DNA from: Lobulomyces angularis | Taxonomy: Eukaryota > Chytridiomycota > Chytridiomycetes > Lobulomycetales > Lobulomycetaceae | Assembly (NCBI GenBank): GCA_027604685.1 | Contig: JADHYX010000093.1 | Location: 1-62,885, forward strand | Length of the DNA stretch: 62,885 nucleotides | Reading direction: 5' to 3' | Part shown: in pieces, positions 40,901 through 52,577 of the stretch | How positions within the stretch are numbered: position 1 is the first letter of the stretch | Layout of the letters: every line of letters starts with the position of its first letter | Program-made: the position numbers and the translations under genes | The notes under the pieces: generated by a model | Databases searched by the model: none | Told to the model about the DNA's origin: nothing | What the model saw: the letters and a program-made list of their open reading frames with translations, nothing else

Positions 40901-43900
40901 TTCAACCAAAACTGTTCTTCATTCCCTTTCACCTGAAAGGAATACCGCACAATTTAAAGAGTTTAGTTATCTTTTTCAGTGGATAATGGAAACGCTTACT
41001 TCAACGCAGAAGAATGAAAGTTATCAAACACTAATAAAAAGTTGTCTAAAACTATTAAAAATCTTAATCCACGGCGGTTTTCTTGAAGAAAGCTATTTTG
41101 ACCAAATTTTAGTGGTTGTGTTACACCATATTAACAACCAAAAACAGATTGACAGGTATTTTTTTTTTCTATCTTTAAGTTCTCATTAATGTCTGTAGTG
41201 TACTGGAAATGGGTGATACGAATTTCGGAAAAAGGTAAGGAAGTGTACTCAGTTTAAAATTAACTTTTGATTAGCCAGCTCATTATTGAAGAAGAATTTT
41301 CTTCAGTTGTTGCTTGTGAAATTATAGATTTGATCATGACTCTGAGACTATATAAACGAGTTAACAAGACTTTGTCGGCTTGGAAAGGTTCCAGCTCCTT
41401 GGTGACTCCGACAAGTATTCTAAAGCTTATTGGTCAAATTGACTATGGAGTACTTGAGAATTTACAACATATCTTGTTGCCATTGACAAGTTCCACTAAT
41501 GTGGTTCTGCGCATGCACGCTTTTAGACTCTTACGAAGAAATTATTTAAACTATATGGAATTAGAAAAATACTGTAGAAAAACTCTGATATTAACATCAT
41601 CTGCATCATTGGAAGCTTTTAAAAAATTAAGCATTGCTGTGACTCGGTTCAAAAATTTATCAAAAAATCCGGTTAGTAACAGTAATATGGAGGAGTTAGT
41701 TTCTTTATTGATTGATCTTGGGAATAGTTGCCGAATAAAGGTTTGCGAAGTTGAGATTCCAAATGTCACCAATCAAAATATTCTATCTAACTTCAATTTT
41801 CATGAAATACTATTTGAATTTGTAAATAAGCTACAATCTGATTCCAAAAAAAGTCACATAAAAGTTGCAGACGACAGTAGTGGGAAATGCGAAGTTTATT
41901 TTCAATGCTCTCAGTTTTTAAGATTGTATTCTGCTCTTAACGATGAAATTACTGATATTCTTTGGGGAAAATTAGATATACTCTTATTTTTGGCGGAGGA
42001 GCCAAGGTAAGTTTTTTTGTACTATAAAAATAAATTTAATTAAAAAAACACTTTCTTTGAAGATGCGTTGAATTAATTATATCATTGATTTCTACTCCCA
42101 CCATGTGTACAAATTTGTCGTTAAACAATATTCAAAAGATTTTACAAAATTTTTTTTATTCTCCTCATGTTTCCTATATCAAACTTTTAAAAAAAATAAC
42201 CTACAACGAAGGAATTTCTTTCAGAGATCACCAAACTGCAATAATTAAGTTTCTTACTAAGCTTAATATCAACAGCGAATTTTCCATTTGGCTAGCAAGC
42301 GATGATTTTGAATCGTTGATACCAACCTCATCGAAATTCGTACGAAGCAACTATTTTTCAAAGATGAACGAGAAATTTTTTAATCTGTTAGATTTGATTT
42401 CTACTTGTTGCACTGGTTTAAATGAAGAAGCTATAAATTTTACAAGAAAGTTGATCAAACCAGATGATTTGTTGGCCCTCTTGAGCAATTCATTTTTGAC
42501 ATTGTCTCATACTCAATGTTGTGTAAACATTTTACGTTTGATATTCTTAGAAGCAAATGATCTTAAGAAAAGAGACTGGATGAACGATTTAAAACCGATA
42601 TTCGGTACATTAAGAACATGCTTCAATTCCCAGTCATATTCTCCTGCTCATTTTGATATTATGATGAATGGAATTGTATTAAATGCTATTAACTTAGTTC
42701 TAATAATGTTTATTTTTTTAAGATACCATTTGTGAAGACTCTGAGTCAGACATCCGAATTACTAAATCCTGAATTCGTTGACCTCCTTTTGCAAATTTTG
42801 TCATATATAGATCAGATCTCCACCACAATTGATAACCAGGCGTTTTGCATTTGCGTGGAATCAATGGAATATATAGCGCTTAAGTTCCCAGATGCGTTTT
42901 CCAGTGAAGCAAAATCATGCCTAACTCGAATTAAGAGAAATGCAGATATTCAACTTTCTCAGCAAGAATTGATAAAATATATAGATGAAAATGAGAGTAA
43001 ACAGAATGCTAGTTTTCAAAACTTTTTAGACAAAAATAAGGAATTGTTATCAAGTTCAAGTCAGGTCGAATTTTCAAGTCTGATCGAGTTATTTTACTCG
43101 TATAAAAAAGGAATGGAAATGGCTCCTCAGAAAAAAAAAATTTTGAAGATGTTGGTAGTTCACCTAAATGAGTCAGTTGACCTACACTGCAAACCATTGG
43201 ATACTGGATTCGACGATTTCAAGATTCTGATATTTCTGATAGAAGCGGTTATTTCTAGACAAAAAAGTGACAATGGTGACTTGGAATTAACTACGTTGCA
43301 AAGGGAGCTATGCAATCTTGGGGCAGCGGATTTAGCAATGAAGTATGCCTGTTCGCAGCATTTTGACTATCAAATCTTAGGATTTAGATTAATGCTTTGT
43401 TTATTGCACGGTGGTAACCAATACTTACAGGTACCATTTTTTTTTTTGAATAAATTTTTTTTACTAACAAACACAAGAAAAAATACATGAGTGATTTCCT
43501 CCGCACAAAAGACGAATTATTTTTTTTTATGGTAAGCAATATTTTTCAGAATGCAGCTGGACATTTACTGCAACAAATGAACCTTACAACTGTGAAAATA
43601 GCAGATGATGAAGAGGAAGAAAAAAAAAATAAGTTTGATGTTAAGTACGCAGAAAATGATTTTTTATCCATGACAGTGGTCTTAAGGTAACACTGACTTG
43701 TTTAAAATCTAATATCTGGCAAAATGTAGGGTTATTCAGTTACTTTGTGAGGAGTTCTACATGGAAGCAAAAAATTATTTTAGATATCAGCCAGATGTAT
43801 GTTAATGTTTAATTTTAGCTTTATTTTATTTAATTTTTATTACAGAACTTGAAAAATTTCAACATAGTAGCTAAAGTAGTACAATACTTTGAGGCATTGG

Positions 43901-46900
43901 TTCGCTTGCAACAATTGCAATCAACTGCATATCAGAATGTGGTAAAACAGTCACTAGAAACTATCACTGAGCTGATTCAAGGTAACTAGTTCTAATTTTT
44001 TAAGCTGCAAGTAAATGTTTATGTTACAGGATGTACCCATAATCAGCTTGATTTATTTCATGCAAAAGCAACTCAGTCTATATTTACCCTTTTCAGTAAT
44101 ATTTTAAAGTATAGAGAAACCTCTAGAAAGAGCGTCGTACATAATGAAACTTTAAAAGAGCCAGAATTGGATTTGCTTGAGGTAATGAAGTTAAAAGAAA
44201 AAATTGTTGATGATTAATATTTTGAAAATGTAGTCCGCCACTGAATCATTGCTTGCCATTGTAGAAGGGACTTTTTTTGAACATGCAGTTTATAAAGAAA
44301 TTGTAGAAACTAGTGACTGGAATCTTATTTTTGAAATAATTAACTTGTACTCAACCAGTGATAAACTATCTGAGCAATTACATATTGAATACAGCACATT
44401 AGTAAAGAAGGAAAAAGCCTCAGTATTAATAATTAATAAATTGGAAAACAGCGAAAATATTGTTAAATGCGCTTTAAATTGTTATAAGTATTACATCCTT
44501 TTGAAGAAATATTTTCCAATTTCTTTAATGAAAACACACGAGGACGATGTTGGTGTGCGATTAATACAGAACGAAAGTATCGGATGTGTTGAAGTTTTAA
44601 TCAGTCATGAAGGAAAGGATAATTTACTTGCTCTGTCCTATTTTGAACTACCACCTGAATGTCAAGCATTAACGGAACATGACAAAAGTGAATTGGTTGA
44701 TTCAGTGGACAGGTAAAAAGACTTTATCTTCCTGAAACGCTAATATGTTTAGATCTACTCCACAAATAAAATTAGAGGATTTTCATAATCGTTGTGATCA
44801 ATTAATCTACCAAATGACTTTTAAATATAACCAGAAAAAAAATCACCCTTTGATTTATAAATTTTTTGCACAGTTATCTAAAAGATATCATTTAATATGG
44901 ATCTTTGCTTATGCTGTAAAAAATTTGCTTTTTATGTAATTGCATTAAATATATTTTTTTATCAAACTTTAGATATCTCTGATTCAAAACTTTTTGAATG
45001 GGGTGTATCTTCCAGTTTTTGGGGCAAGAATTACTGATAATTTTGGCGATATTTCGATAGTTACCAATGATACAATTTTATCTGAAAATGCAATCGCTAT
45101 ATCCTTTGGTAACAATTCTGTTGATGGATACATACAGACTTGCAAAATTTTAGGAATAATAAAAATATTTTTATGGGTAAAGGTTTTTTGATTAATGAAA
45201 TTAACCAATTGTTTTTTTTTTCTAGACTGTAATTCTTATCGAATTTATATATAGATCAATTCCAGTAAAAAGTTATCAATCAAAGGGTAGAAAGCAATTT
45301 CAGTGGCTGGGTGAAGAATTCAGAAACAGTAACGTTAAAAACAATGAATTATATATTAGTCCTATTAGATGGCTTTCGGAAGATGTAAAGTCTAATTGAT
45401 AAAATATATTATTAAATAAAAATTTTAGCTGGTACCCGCTTTTCAACTTTTAATGCAATTACTTATTAGCCCTGATATCTGGTAAGTAAAAAAAATTCAA
45501 GCAGCGGTTTTATTTTTTATTTAGGTATCATTTATTTATGCTGACGATGGCAACCTTGAGCTTTGTATTTTTTCAAACACATTACTTGTCAGCAATATTT
45601 GAAGCCATACTGCTGATAGACGCTGCTTATAGAATTGAAATTATAACAAGTAAAGTAAAAGAATTTAAATTTTTTAATAAAAAAAAATTTTTAGCAATTT
45701 TCGTTGCCTTTACCGCTAGATCGTTACAGCTGTCATCAATGGTACTGTTTAAAAAATTTGGTATTTATTTATTTTTATATTTAGCTATGGATGCTTATTG
45801 TCATAACAGCTATCTATTCTGTTTCCGCTTCATATGTGATAGCATATAACTTCCCTACAAACAGCTGTGTTTATTTATACCAATGTTTTTATGTATGCTT
45901 TAATTATGTTCACTTTTAAATTCTCACTTATTTTAGACTGTTTTAACACTTGGTGTTACAAACAATTTTCAATCAGGGATGGATGGAGATGTTAACCCAG
46001 ATTTTGGTATTATCTTTTTTTTTTCAGTTTTTAGTTTTTACTATTTGTAGTAAACTCTTCTCAAACAACTTTATGGGGATGGGGATTAATTTTAGTTTCC
46101 TTCTATATTGTCATAAATACTTTTTTCCTAAACGCTGTAACTGGTTTGGTAGTCGATTCATTTGGAGATCAACGAGGAAAAAGAGAAGCAAATTTGGAAG
46201 AGATGAAATCATTCTGGTAATGAATTAATTTCATTACAATTTTTTTTATTTTCTAATTTGCATCTATCATTAGTTTTATATGTAGTATGGAAAGAAAAGA
46301 CTTTCAACATCAAAGTGGGGGCTTTGATGAGCACATTAAAAAAGATCACTACATGTGGAACTATCTCAAATTTTTACTTTACCTTAACCTTCGATCTACA
46401 ACTGATCATAGTAACATTGAAAATATAATTTTTAAAAAGGTTAGACTTCAGTTTGGTAGACAGTGTAACTAAATTTTTTTTTTTTTTTCCAAATCTAGCT
46501 TACTGAAGAAGATTTCTCATGGATGCCAGTAGGAAGAGCCATGAGTTTAGAAACTAGTCGGTTTAATCTTGATTTTGAGGAAAGCAATTTAAGTGAAGAA
46601 AAAAAGGAACAAATCATCAACACTGAAGATGATGAACCTGTAGTTCCAGCTAGTGCAAAGGACGTCCTTGCGCTTGAGCATTACCTTGTCAAACTGGAAA
46701 CAAAGATAAGCTCCATTTTAGATGAAATCAAAAAAAAAGAATTAGAAAAGGAAATTGAAAAAAGTGCTGTTTTGAATTCGAAATTAGAATTCGGTTGGGC
46801 AGATGAAAAAGAAAGGGAAGAGCGTAAGTTATCAAAAAAATCAAAAAATACGGGTTTTAGAAAATCCAAAGAAGGTGGAAACCAAGAAAGTTATGGAAAT

Positions 46901-47062
46901 ATTTTTGAGCAGCAAGAATCAAGTAGGATTTTATCTTCAAGCAACTTAATTACTCGACAGTCTGAAACGGAGCCCAGTACAGAAGAAATGGTAACAGAAT
47001 CTGACCCGCTTAATTCTAACGAAGACCAGCAATTTTCATCTACTGAAAAAAATATGGATTAA
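37937..47062 (+). CDS. Inositol 1,4,5-trisphosphate receptor-like calcium channel
   Basis: A gene of more than 25 exons encodes about 2500 residues. The N-terminus has the ligand-region/MIR part (IFKILPRQEYKEQKKLRELT; YGEVINFQHEYTKKFLGSFN; ADSMLTWNVGENCLFIILPR; TGYLRVGDVTEDAKLGG; LACSSDASTIGLKKHIFHPA). RIH-type helical repeats fill the middle (FVLNSVKDILCVLSIVNAVI). The membrane part near 45200-46200 has several spans, a pore helix and filter region, the inner helix (WGWGLILVSFYIVINTFFLN then AVTGLVVDSFGDQRGKR), and the cytosolic zinc-finger-like end CSMERKDF...FDEHIKKDHYMWNYL. This order is diagnostic for IP3 receptors, which release calcium from internal stores. The tail is a charged coiled coil. 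The pore filter differs from the usual GGGVGD (see finding). Confidence 0.9.
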
Positions 47063-47280
47063 AATTTCTAAATTAGTATTTTTTTTTCAAGTTCTACTAT
47101 TTTTTTATTTTTATTTTTAAGAAATAGAAACTGTCTACTATATATATAGAGCTCCAATAGATTAGAATAAATTTTTTATTTTTTCTTTTAAAATGAAATT
47201 TTAAAAAAGGAAATGATTGTAAATTTAAATTATAAAAAAATATAATACAAACTGTAATAAAAGAAGAAAGAACCAAGTAT

Positions 47281-48633
47281 TTAATTTTCTTGTTGTTCAA
47301 CCCATTGCATTTCATTTTTATCAAAAACGTAGGTTTTTCCAGTTTTTTTATAATAAAACTTTGGATTATTTACGCCTTTTTCTCCATATTCATTTAATAA
47401 AATTGAGTGATACTTATTAGGTAAGTAAATTTCAACTCCTAAAAAAAAAATAAAAAAAAAAAAATCAATAAAATCATATTTTCATAATAAAAAAAATTGT
47501 AAAAATTTTTTTTTCATCAATATCAGCTAATGTTTTTTTTAATATGATAACAAAAAAAATTTGTTTTAATAAAATTTTACCTTCCAGTGTTGAAATTCGT
47601 AATGGAAACAATTCGTCATACTGGTAAGTATGAGGAGATTTACAAGCAAGACCATATTTATCCCTCAAAAAACTTGACCTATTCGGTGTTTTGACTAAAA
47701 TCGTCAAGTCTATATATAAACCAGTTTTCATGCAAATAAACCTTGATATAATTTTTTTTTCTTATTTAAAAGGGAAAGAAAATAAAAAGTTTTCAAACCT
47801 TCCATCAATAACATTAAAACCCCATGCTCTTCTGTCTAAATAGTATGGATTAAGATCGACTAAGTAGTTTTCATTTATTATTGTTTGGTTATATTTTTTT
47901 AAGATTTCATAATGATGTGGTGAAATTTGAAAATCCAAATCTGAAAAATTAAAAATTAAAATAAAAATAAAAATTAAAATCAATTGTATTGATATATTGT
48001 ATAGTTTTTAAGATAATTTTTCATTTTTATTTTTGAATTTTACCAGCATCCCATGGGAACAATTGCTTATTCCAATACCATCCTAGTAATGGTCCATGCT
48101 ATCATAAATCACAATTTGATAAAAAAAAAAAAATTTTAAAGGAAAAAAAAAAAAAAAAAAATTATACATTAATCCAAGTAACAATACCAATATCCTGGTT
48201 AAATTCCACCCAATTCTTTAAAATTCCTCTTAAGGTTTGGATCCGCTCCGCTGGATTTATACTGCGAAAACTAAACCTGGAATCCCTGTGTGTATCTTCC
48301 TTTAAAATTTGGTAATATTTTGGCTGATCTTCTAAATTTGTTAAATCAAAGTTGATGTCTGTTTCAAACTTTTCAAATAAATCCCAACTTAACTTTAAAT
48401 AGTTTTCTTGCTTCGGATCATAGTTATTAAAGTTCGATATGTTCTAATTTTTTTTGATTTTAAATTTTTTATTTTATTTTTTTTATTTAACTTTTTATGT
48501 TTTCTACATTATTAGTTTACCATACCTCTATTATTTCAATATCTTGCACATTCTTTAAATATATAAAATACATCAGCACCGTTGTGAAGATAAGAAAGAT
48601 CAGTCTATTATTTTTATTTCTTTTTCTCATCAT
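47281..48633 (-). CDS. LicD/fukutin-family type II membrane protein (Mnn4-like)
   Basis: The N-terminus is a short basic cytoplasmic tail and one membrane anchor (RLIFLIFTTVLMYFIYL), as expected of a Golgi type II protein. The lumenal part contains the LicD-family blocks HGPLLGWYWNKQLFPWDAD and DLDFQISPHHYEILKKYNQ, where the Asp residues of DxD form match the metal/nucleotide site, and later GLYIDLTILVKTPNRSSF and YDELFPLRISTLEG. The C-terminus is VEIYLPNKYHSILLNEYGEK, ending VEQQEN. The LicD family transfers phosphate-linked groups (phosphorylcholine, ribitol phosphate, mannose phosphate). In fungi the related Mnn4 is needed for mannosyl phosphate on cell-wall glycans. Start 48633 is the first of two adjacent ATGs; the second at 48630 is equally possible. 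The exact reaction cannot be told from sequence. Confidence 0.82.
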
Positions 48634-48857
48634 CAATTAAATAAAAAGATTTAGTTTTTTTTCAAACTCCGATTTAATTTCTATTTATGTATTTTAAAAC
48701 AAATATTTGGATTTTAGATAAAAAAAGGAAAGTCCTATGAAGAAACTGAAAATGCTTTTGATATGACTATTAAATAATAAAAATAATCAAGTTTACAATT
48801 TAACGTAGCGTAAAATAGTCATTTTCATCATAATCTGGTGTTTATATCCAAAAAATC

Positions 48858-49542
48858 TTATTGAGCACTTGATATCAATTTACTAGTGTCATTTCCTTCA
48901 AAAAAAGAATTCAGTGTCATTTTGTAAACTGTGTTTCTACTCAATTTTAATTGTTCTTCTAATCTACATAGAAAAACGAAAATTCACATTTTAAAAAATA
49001 GAAATAAAATATTGAAAAACAAACCTTTCAATTCTTTCTAGTAATTCTTGTTCTGTTTTACTAGCAGTTAATTTTTCAGTTTCTAAGCATGCAATTTTTG
49101 TTGTAATCTCGGTACTTTCCATTTGTAAAGTGTTTAACTTTTCCTCTAAAAAACCTTTCAGTTCCGACTTTAAAATTTTCTTGGGTTTTGATGTGGTATT
49201 AATTTGCGAATTTGATTTAGCGTTTTTTGTGTTATTTTTCACGGTTTCCACTTTCTTTTTTGAGGGAATTTCGTAACCTTCACAAAAAAGGTCGTCCAGC
49301 TCGCACGACTTTCTTTTTTTTCTCAAAGAAGCTGCATTTAAGGAAGTTGTTGAAACTGGCACCGTAGTTGGTATATTTTGATGTATTTGGTAACATGTAC
49401 TGTCACTGTCACTGGAAGTGTTAGTTAAGTTATACCTTGAATTAACGAGATGAGTGGTCGGTTGAATCCTCGCTACTTGGTCTATATTATTGGGTATATT
49501 CATATCACTTTCTCTTTTAATAACTTGCGATAAATTTTCCAT
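48858..49542 (-). CDS. Coiled-coil, probably nuclear protein
   Basis: Two exons, the second beginning near 48965, give about 210 residues. The first 90 are polar and disordered, followed by basic patches that look like nuclear localisation signals (LRKKRKSCELDD, IPSKKKVETVKN, TTSKPKKILKSELKGF). The last third is a continuous heptad-like helix (LEEKLNTLQMESTEITTKIA, CLETEKLTASKTEQELLERI, then LEEQLKLSRNTVYKM). This layout suggests a leucine-zipper-type dimer, but the basic region lacks the NxxAAxxCR signature of bZIP factors, so I do not call it bZIP. No neighbour gives a clue to its role. Confidence 0.65.
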
Positions 49543-51067
49543 TTACTAGGGAGTTTATTAGAATTGAGAACCAAAATAAATCTAATAATTACCTTTATTT
49601 GGTGGGTAAAACAGAAAGAGAGATCAATTTGAAGTTATATTGCTATATTCTCAATGTAAAAAATTAACCAATCTATTGTATTTTTCTTTTCAGCTGAAAA
49701 TTTTTTTTGTAAAATTATTCTACTTTGCGTAACATGATTACACTAAATGTATTATTTTATGGAATATCCAAAGGAACGATAATTTTGAATTTAAACCCGT
49801 GGATAAATTGCGTTGGATCATCGGGAAAATTTTAGCCCAACGTAAAGCCAGCGTAGAATGTGTGCAGAGAGCGCTGCATTAGGCAACAATTATCAATAGT
49901 CCCCAACATTTACTAGCAGTTAAGAGCAGTAGTATAGTTTCTCACCTTTTCACGTCCCAAGCTACGTATCAAAAGTGTAGCAATCTGTAGTACGCGAACC
50001 ACTTTGCAAAATGAATCACCGCCTTGTCACAAGTTTTGGTGACAACTACAACTTGTGTAAACTTCAAAATGTAATGAATTCTTTATATAGCTCTATTTTT
50101 TAATGGTATATTATATAAATACTCTTGCTCACAATTTCTAATTTTCCATATAGTAATACTTGAAGCAAAACATTTTATAAAGTCAAAGGTATGAAGTTTT
50201 TGAAGTTTTATGTTGGAAATTTCCACTCAATAAAACTCTACTATTATTTTTTTATTGGCTACAAAATCCTTTAAGCATTATCTTCAATAGAAATTTAATC
50301 AAACAAAAACTATAACAATGCACACAACGAGACCTTACTTTCATTACCTAATGTTTAGCTCAACTTTCATCTCCTCCAATATTTTTATTTATGTATTAGA
50401 TAAAAATATTATCTCCAAATTGGAGAATTGCTTTACATAAATGCTATATTTACAATTGACATCACATACTGTTTTTCCTTTAAAAAAATTAATTCTTGAA
50501 ACAAATTTAGTTTATTGTTCCACTAGATGCATGGGTACAAACCTTATTTTCATCGCTATTCCTTGATGTAACAACTTCCTTAAGTTTCTAAATGTTCAAA
50601 AATCTGAAATCTTTCTTCAAAATGTTTTCAATTTTAAGCGGAAAAAAATTCCTGCTTAATTGTTTAAGAATTTCAACTTCTCAAACGTTGATTTTCACTC
50701 CTTTTTAATAAACTTTTCCAGTTAACTCTTAATTTAGATCTATACCTATTTTCAGCAATTTAACATCACATTTATTCTTCAGTTTGAAATTTTTTCTTGT
50801 GTATAAAAGAGCTCATTAAACTTTAAGTTGCTTTTTTTCCTTTAATTTCATTAGCTACTTCGATATAAACATATCCAGAAGTATTTATTGCAGCTTTCAT
50901 TAAATTACAAACAAAAAAAAAAAAAATAGAATTTTTCTAAAAAAATTTATTTTCAGAATAAAAAATAGAGTTTTTTTTTTAGACAAACAATACACCTGTA
51001 ATTGCAATATAGCTGCTTAAGATTTTTATAGCTGAATAATTAATAAAAATATTTATATTTTAAAAAT
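49543..51067. other. Long intergenic region without a recognised gene
   Basis: About 1.5 kb between divergent genes. Most is AT-rich. A less AT-rich part from about 49790 to 50060 has short inverted repeats, including ACAAGTT ... AACTTGT at about 50027-50056, and no long open frame. Around 50375-50415 another imperfect palindrome pairs AATATTTTTAT with ATAAAAATATT. Either could be part of a promoter or of an unrecognised non-coding RNA. It must contain the promoters of the coiled-coil gene and of the phosphatase gene. Confidence 0.4.
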
Positions 51068-52465
51068 ATGAATAAATTAAAGAAAGATCTGAAGCACTAT
51101 CAAATTGACACCGCTTACTTACAAAAACTATTCTATTCTATTCCTGATCAACCTAATCACGTTACATTCGAAGTAGCTCATCAAAAACATAATCGTTTTA
51201 GGAATCGCTACTGCAATGTTTTAGGTATTATTCGCCATTTTCTTATTATTAGAAATTTATGCAATGATTGTCTTTTAAAATATTACCAAAATTGTAGCAT
51301 CTGGTTTGAATTACTGTCTATTTGATTTTAAATATTAAAAAATACTTTACTTACATAGATAATTCAAGAATCATTTTGGACCCTTTTAGTGTCGAAATTC
51401 TTAAATGTCACCATGCTATTAGTAATATGGATGAAGAATCAGTAAAAGCTACTGCGTATGATTTAAAAATTTTAATATAAATTTTCAACATAAGTTTTCA
51501 TTTAATAAAAATTTTGAATTTAGTTCTCAGTTAAACTACATAAATGCCGATAAAGTATATTTTACAAATTCAAATAAACAGTATATAGCGTAAGGCGCAT
51601 TATATACCCCAAAAAATATTTATACTGAAATATTACAATATTTTTTTTTTAATTTCAGCACGCAAGGACCATTAGATATCACAGAATTTGACTTTTTCAA
51701 GATAATTCTGGATTCAAAATTGGAAGTGACTAAAATTATCACACTTGCAAATTACATTGAAAAAGGAGCTGAGAAGTGCTTTCCGTACTGGGATATTCCA
51801 ATTGGAGAAGAGAAGAATTTAATTTTTTTTTTTTATCATAATAATGAAAAAATTACAAATAAAAGTGACTTGGAAAAAATGCATTCGAATTTGACACTAA
51901 AAAAGTTAAGTGAAACGAAAACTTGCAATGGCGGAATTTTCATTAGAAAGTTTGAATTGCGGTAAGTAAGCAGACCTTGAGGATCTCTATATTAATCTTC
52001 GTTATACTTAAATTTTAATATCTACAACGCTTTTCGTTAGTACTTCCGAACAAAAGGTTTACAACTTTACTCAATACCATTATACATTATGGCCAGATTT
52101 TGGTGTTCCTGATGTAAAGTCTTTTCTCAAATTATTAAGATTAAATAATGAAGACAACACATCAAGTGGACCTCCCATTGTGCACTGTTCCGCTGGAGTT
52201 GGCAGAACCGGCAAGTCCTTTTGTTGTTTATTTATGTTAATATTATAAAATTGCGTTAATAGGAGTGTTCATAGCAGTGGAAGTGATTTTAGATATATTG
52301 AAGAATAAAATGTTGCCACAAAACCAAAAGATATTAAAAGATAAAGATTTCGATTTAGTGAAAAGTATTGTAGAGGAGATGAGGAGCTGCAGGGCGAAAA
52401 TGGTTCAAACTCCAGAACAGTATTTATTTATTTATGAAGCAGTGATGCAAAGTAATTTTTTTTGA
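51068..52465 (+). CDS. Classical protein tyrosine phosphatase
   Basis: A single PTP domain from several exons, about 330 residues, with no extra domain, signal peptide or membrane span. Family motifs in order: [12 protein letters not shown]...DNSRIIL (KNRY type), [42 protein letters not shown] (WPD loop with the general-acid Asp), the P-loop [11 protein letters not shown] with catalytic Cys, split by an intron after the TG, and the Q-loop [16 protein letters not shown]. All catalytic elements are present, so an active phosphotyrosine phosphatase is expected. It is closest in form to small fungal PTPs such as Ptp1, but I would not assign an orthologue. It lies just upstream of SSRP1 in the same orientation. 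Confidence 0.9.
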
Positions 52466-52577
52466 AATTTTATTAGGGTTTTAAAAAAATATAATTGACA
52501 TATAAAAAAAATTAACAAACCTTATATTACCACCAATTAATTCATTGCCAGTATTTGTTATAACTTAATTTTTAAAA

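Noticed and set aside
48858..49542. bZIP transcription factor
   Set aside because: A leucine-zipper-like helix and basic patches exist, but the NxxAAxxCR DNA-binding signature is missing and the basic patches are not contiguous with the helix.
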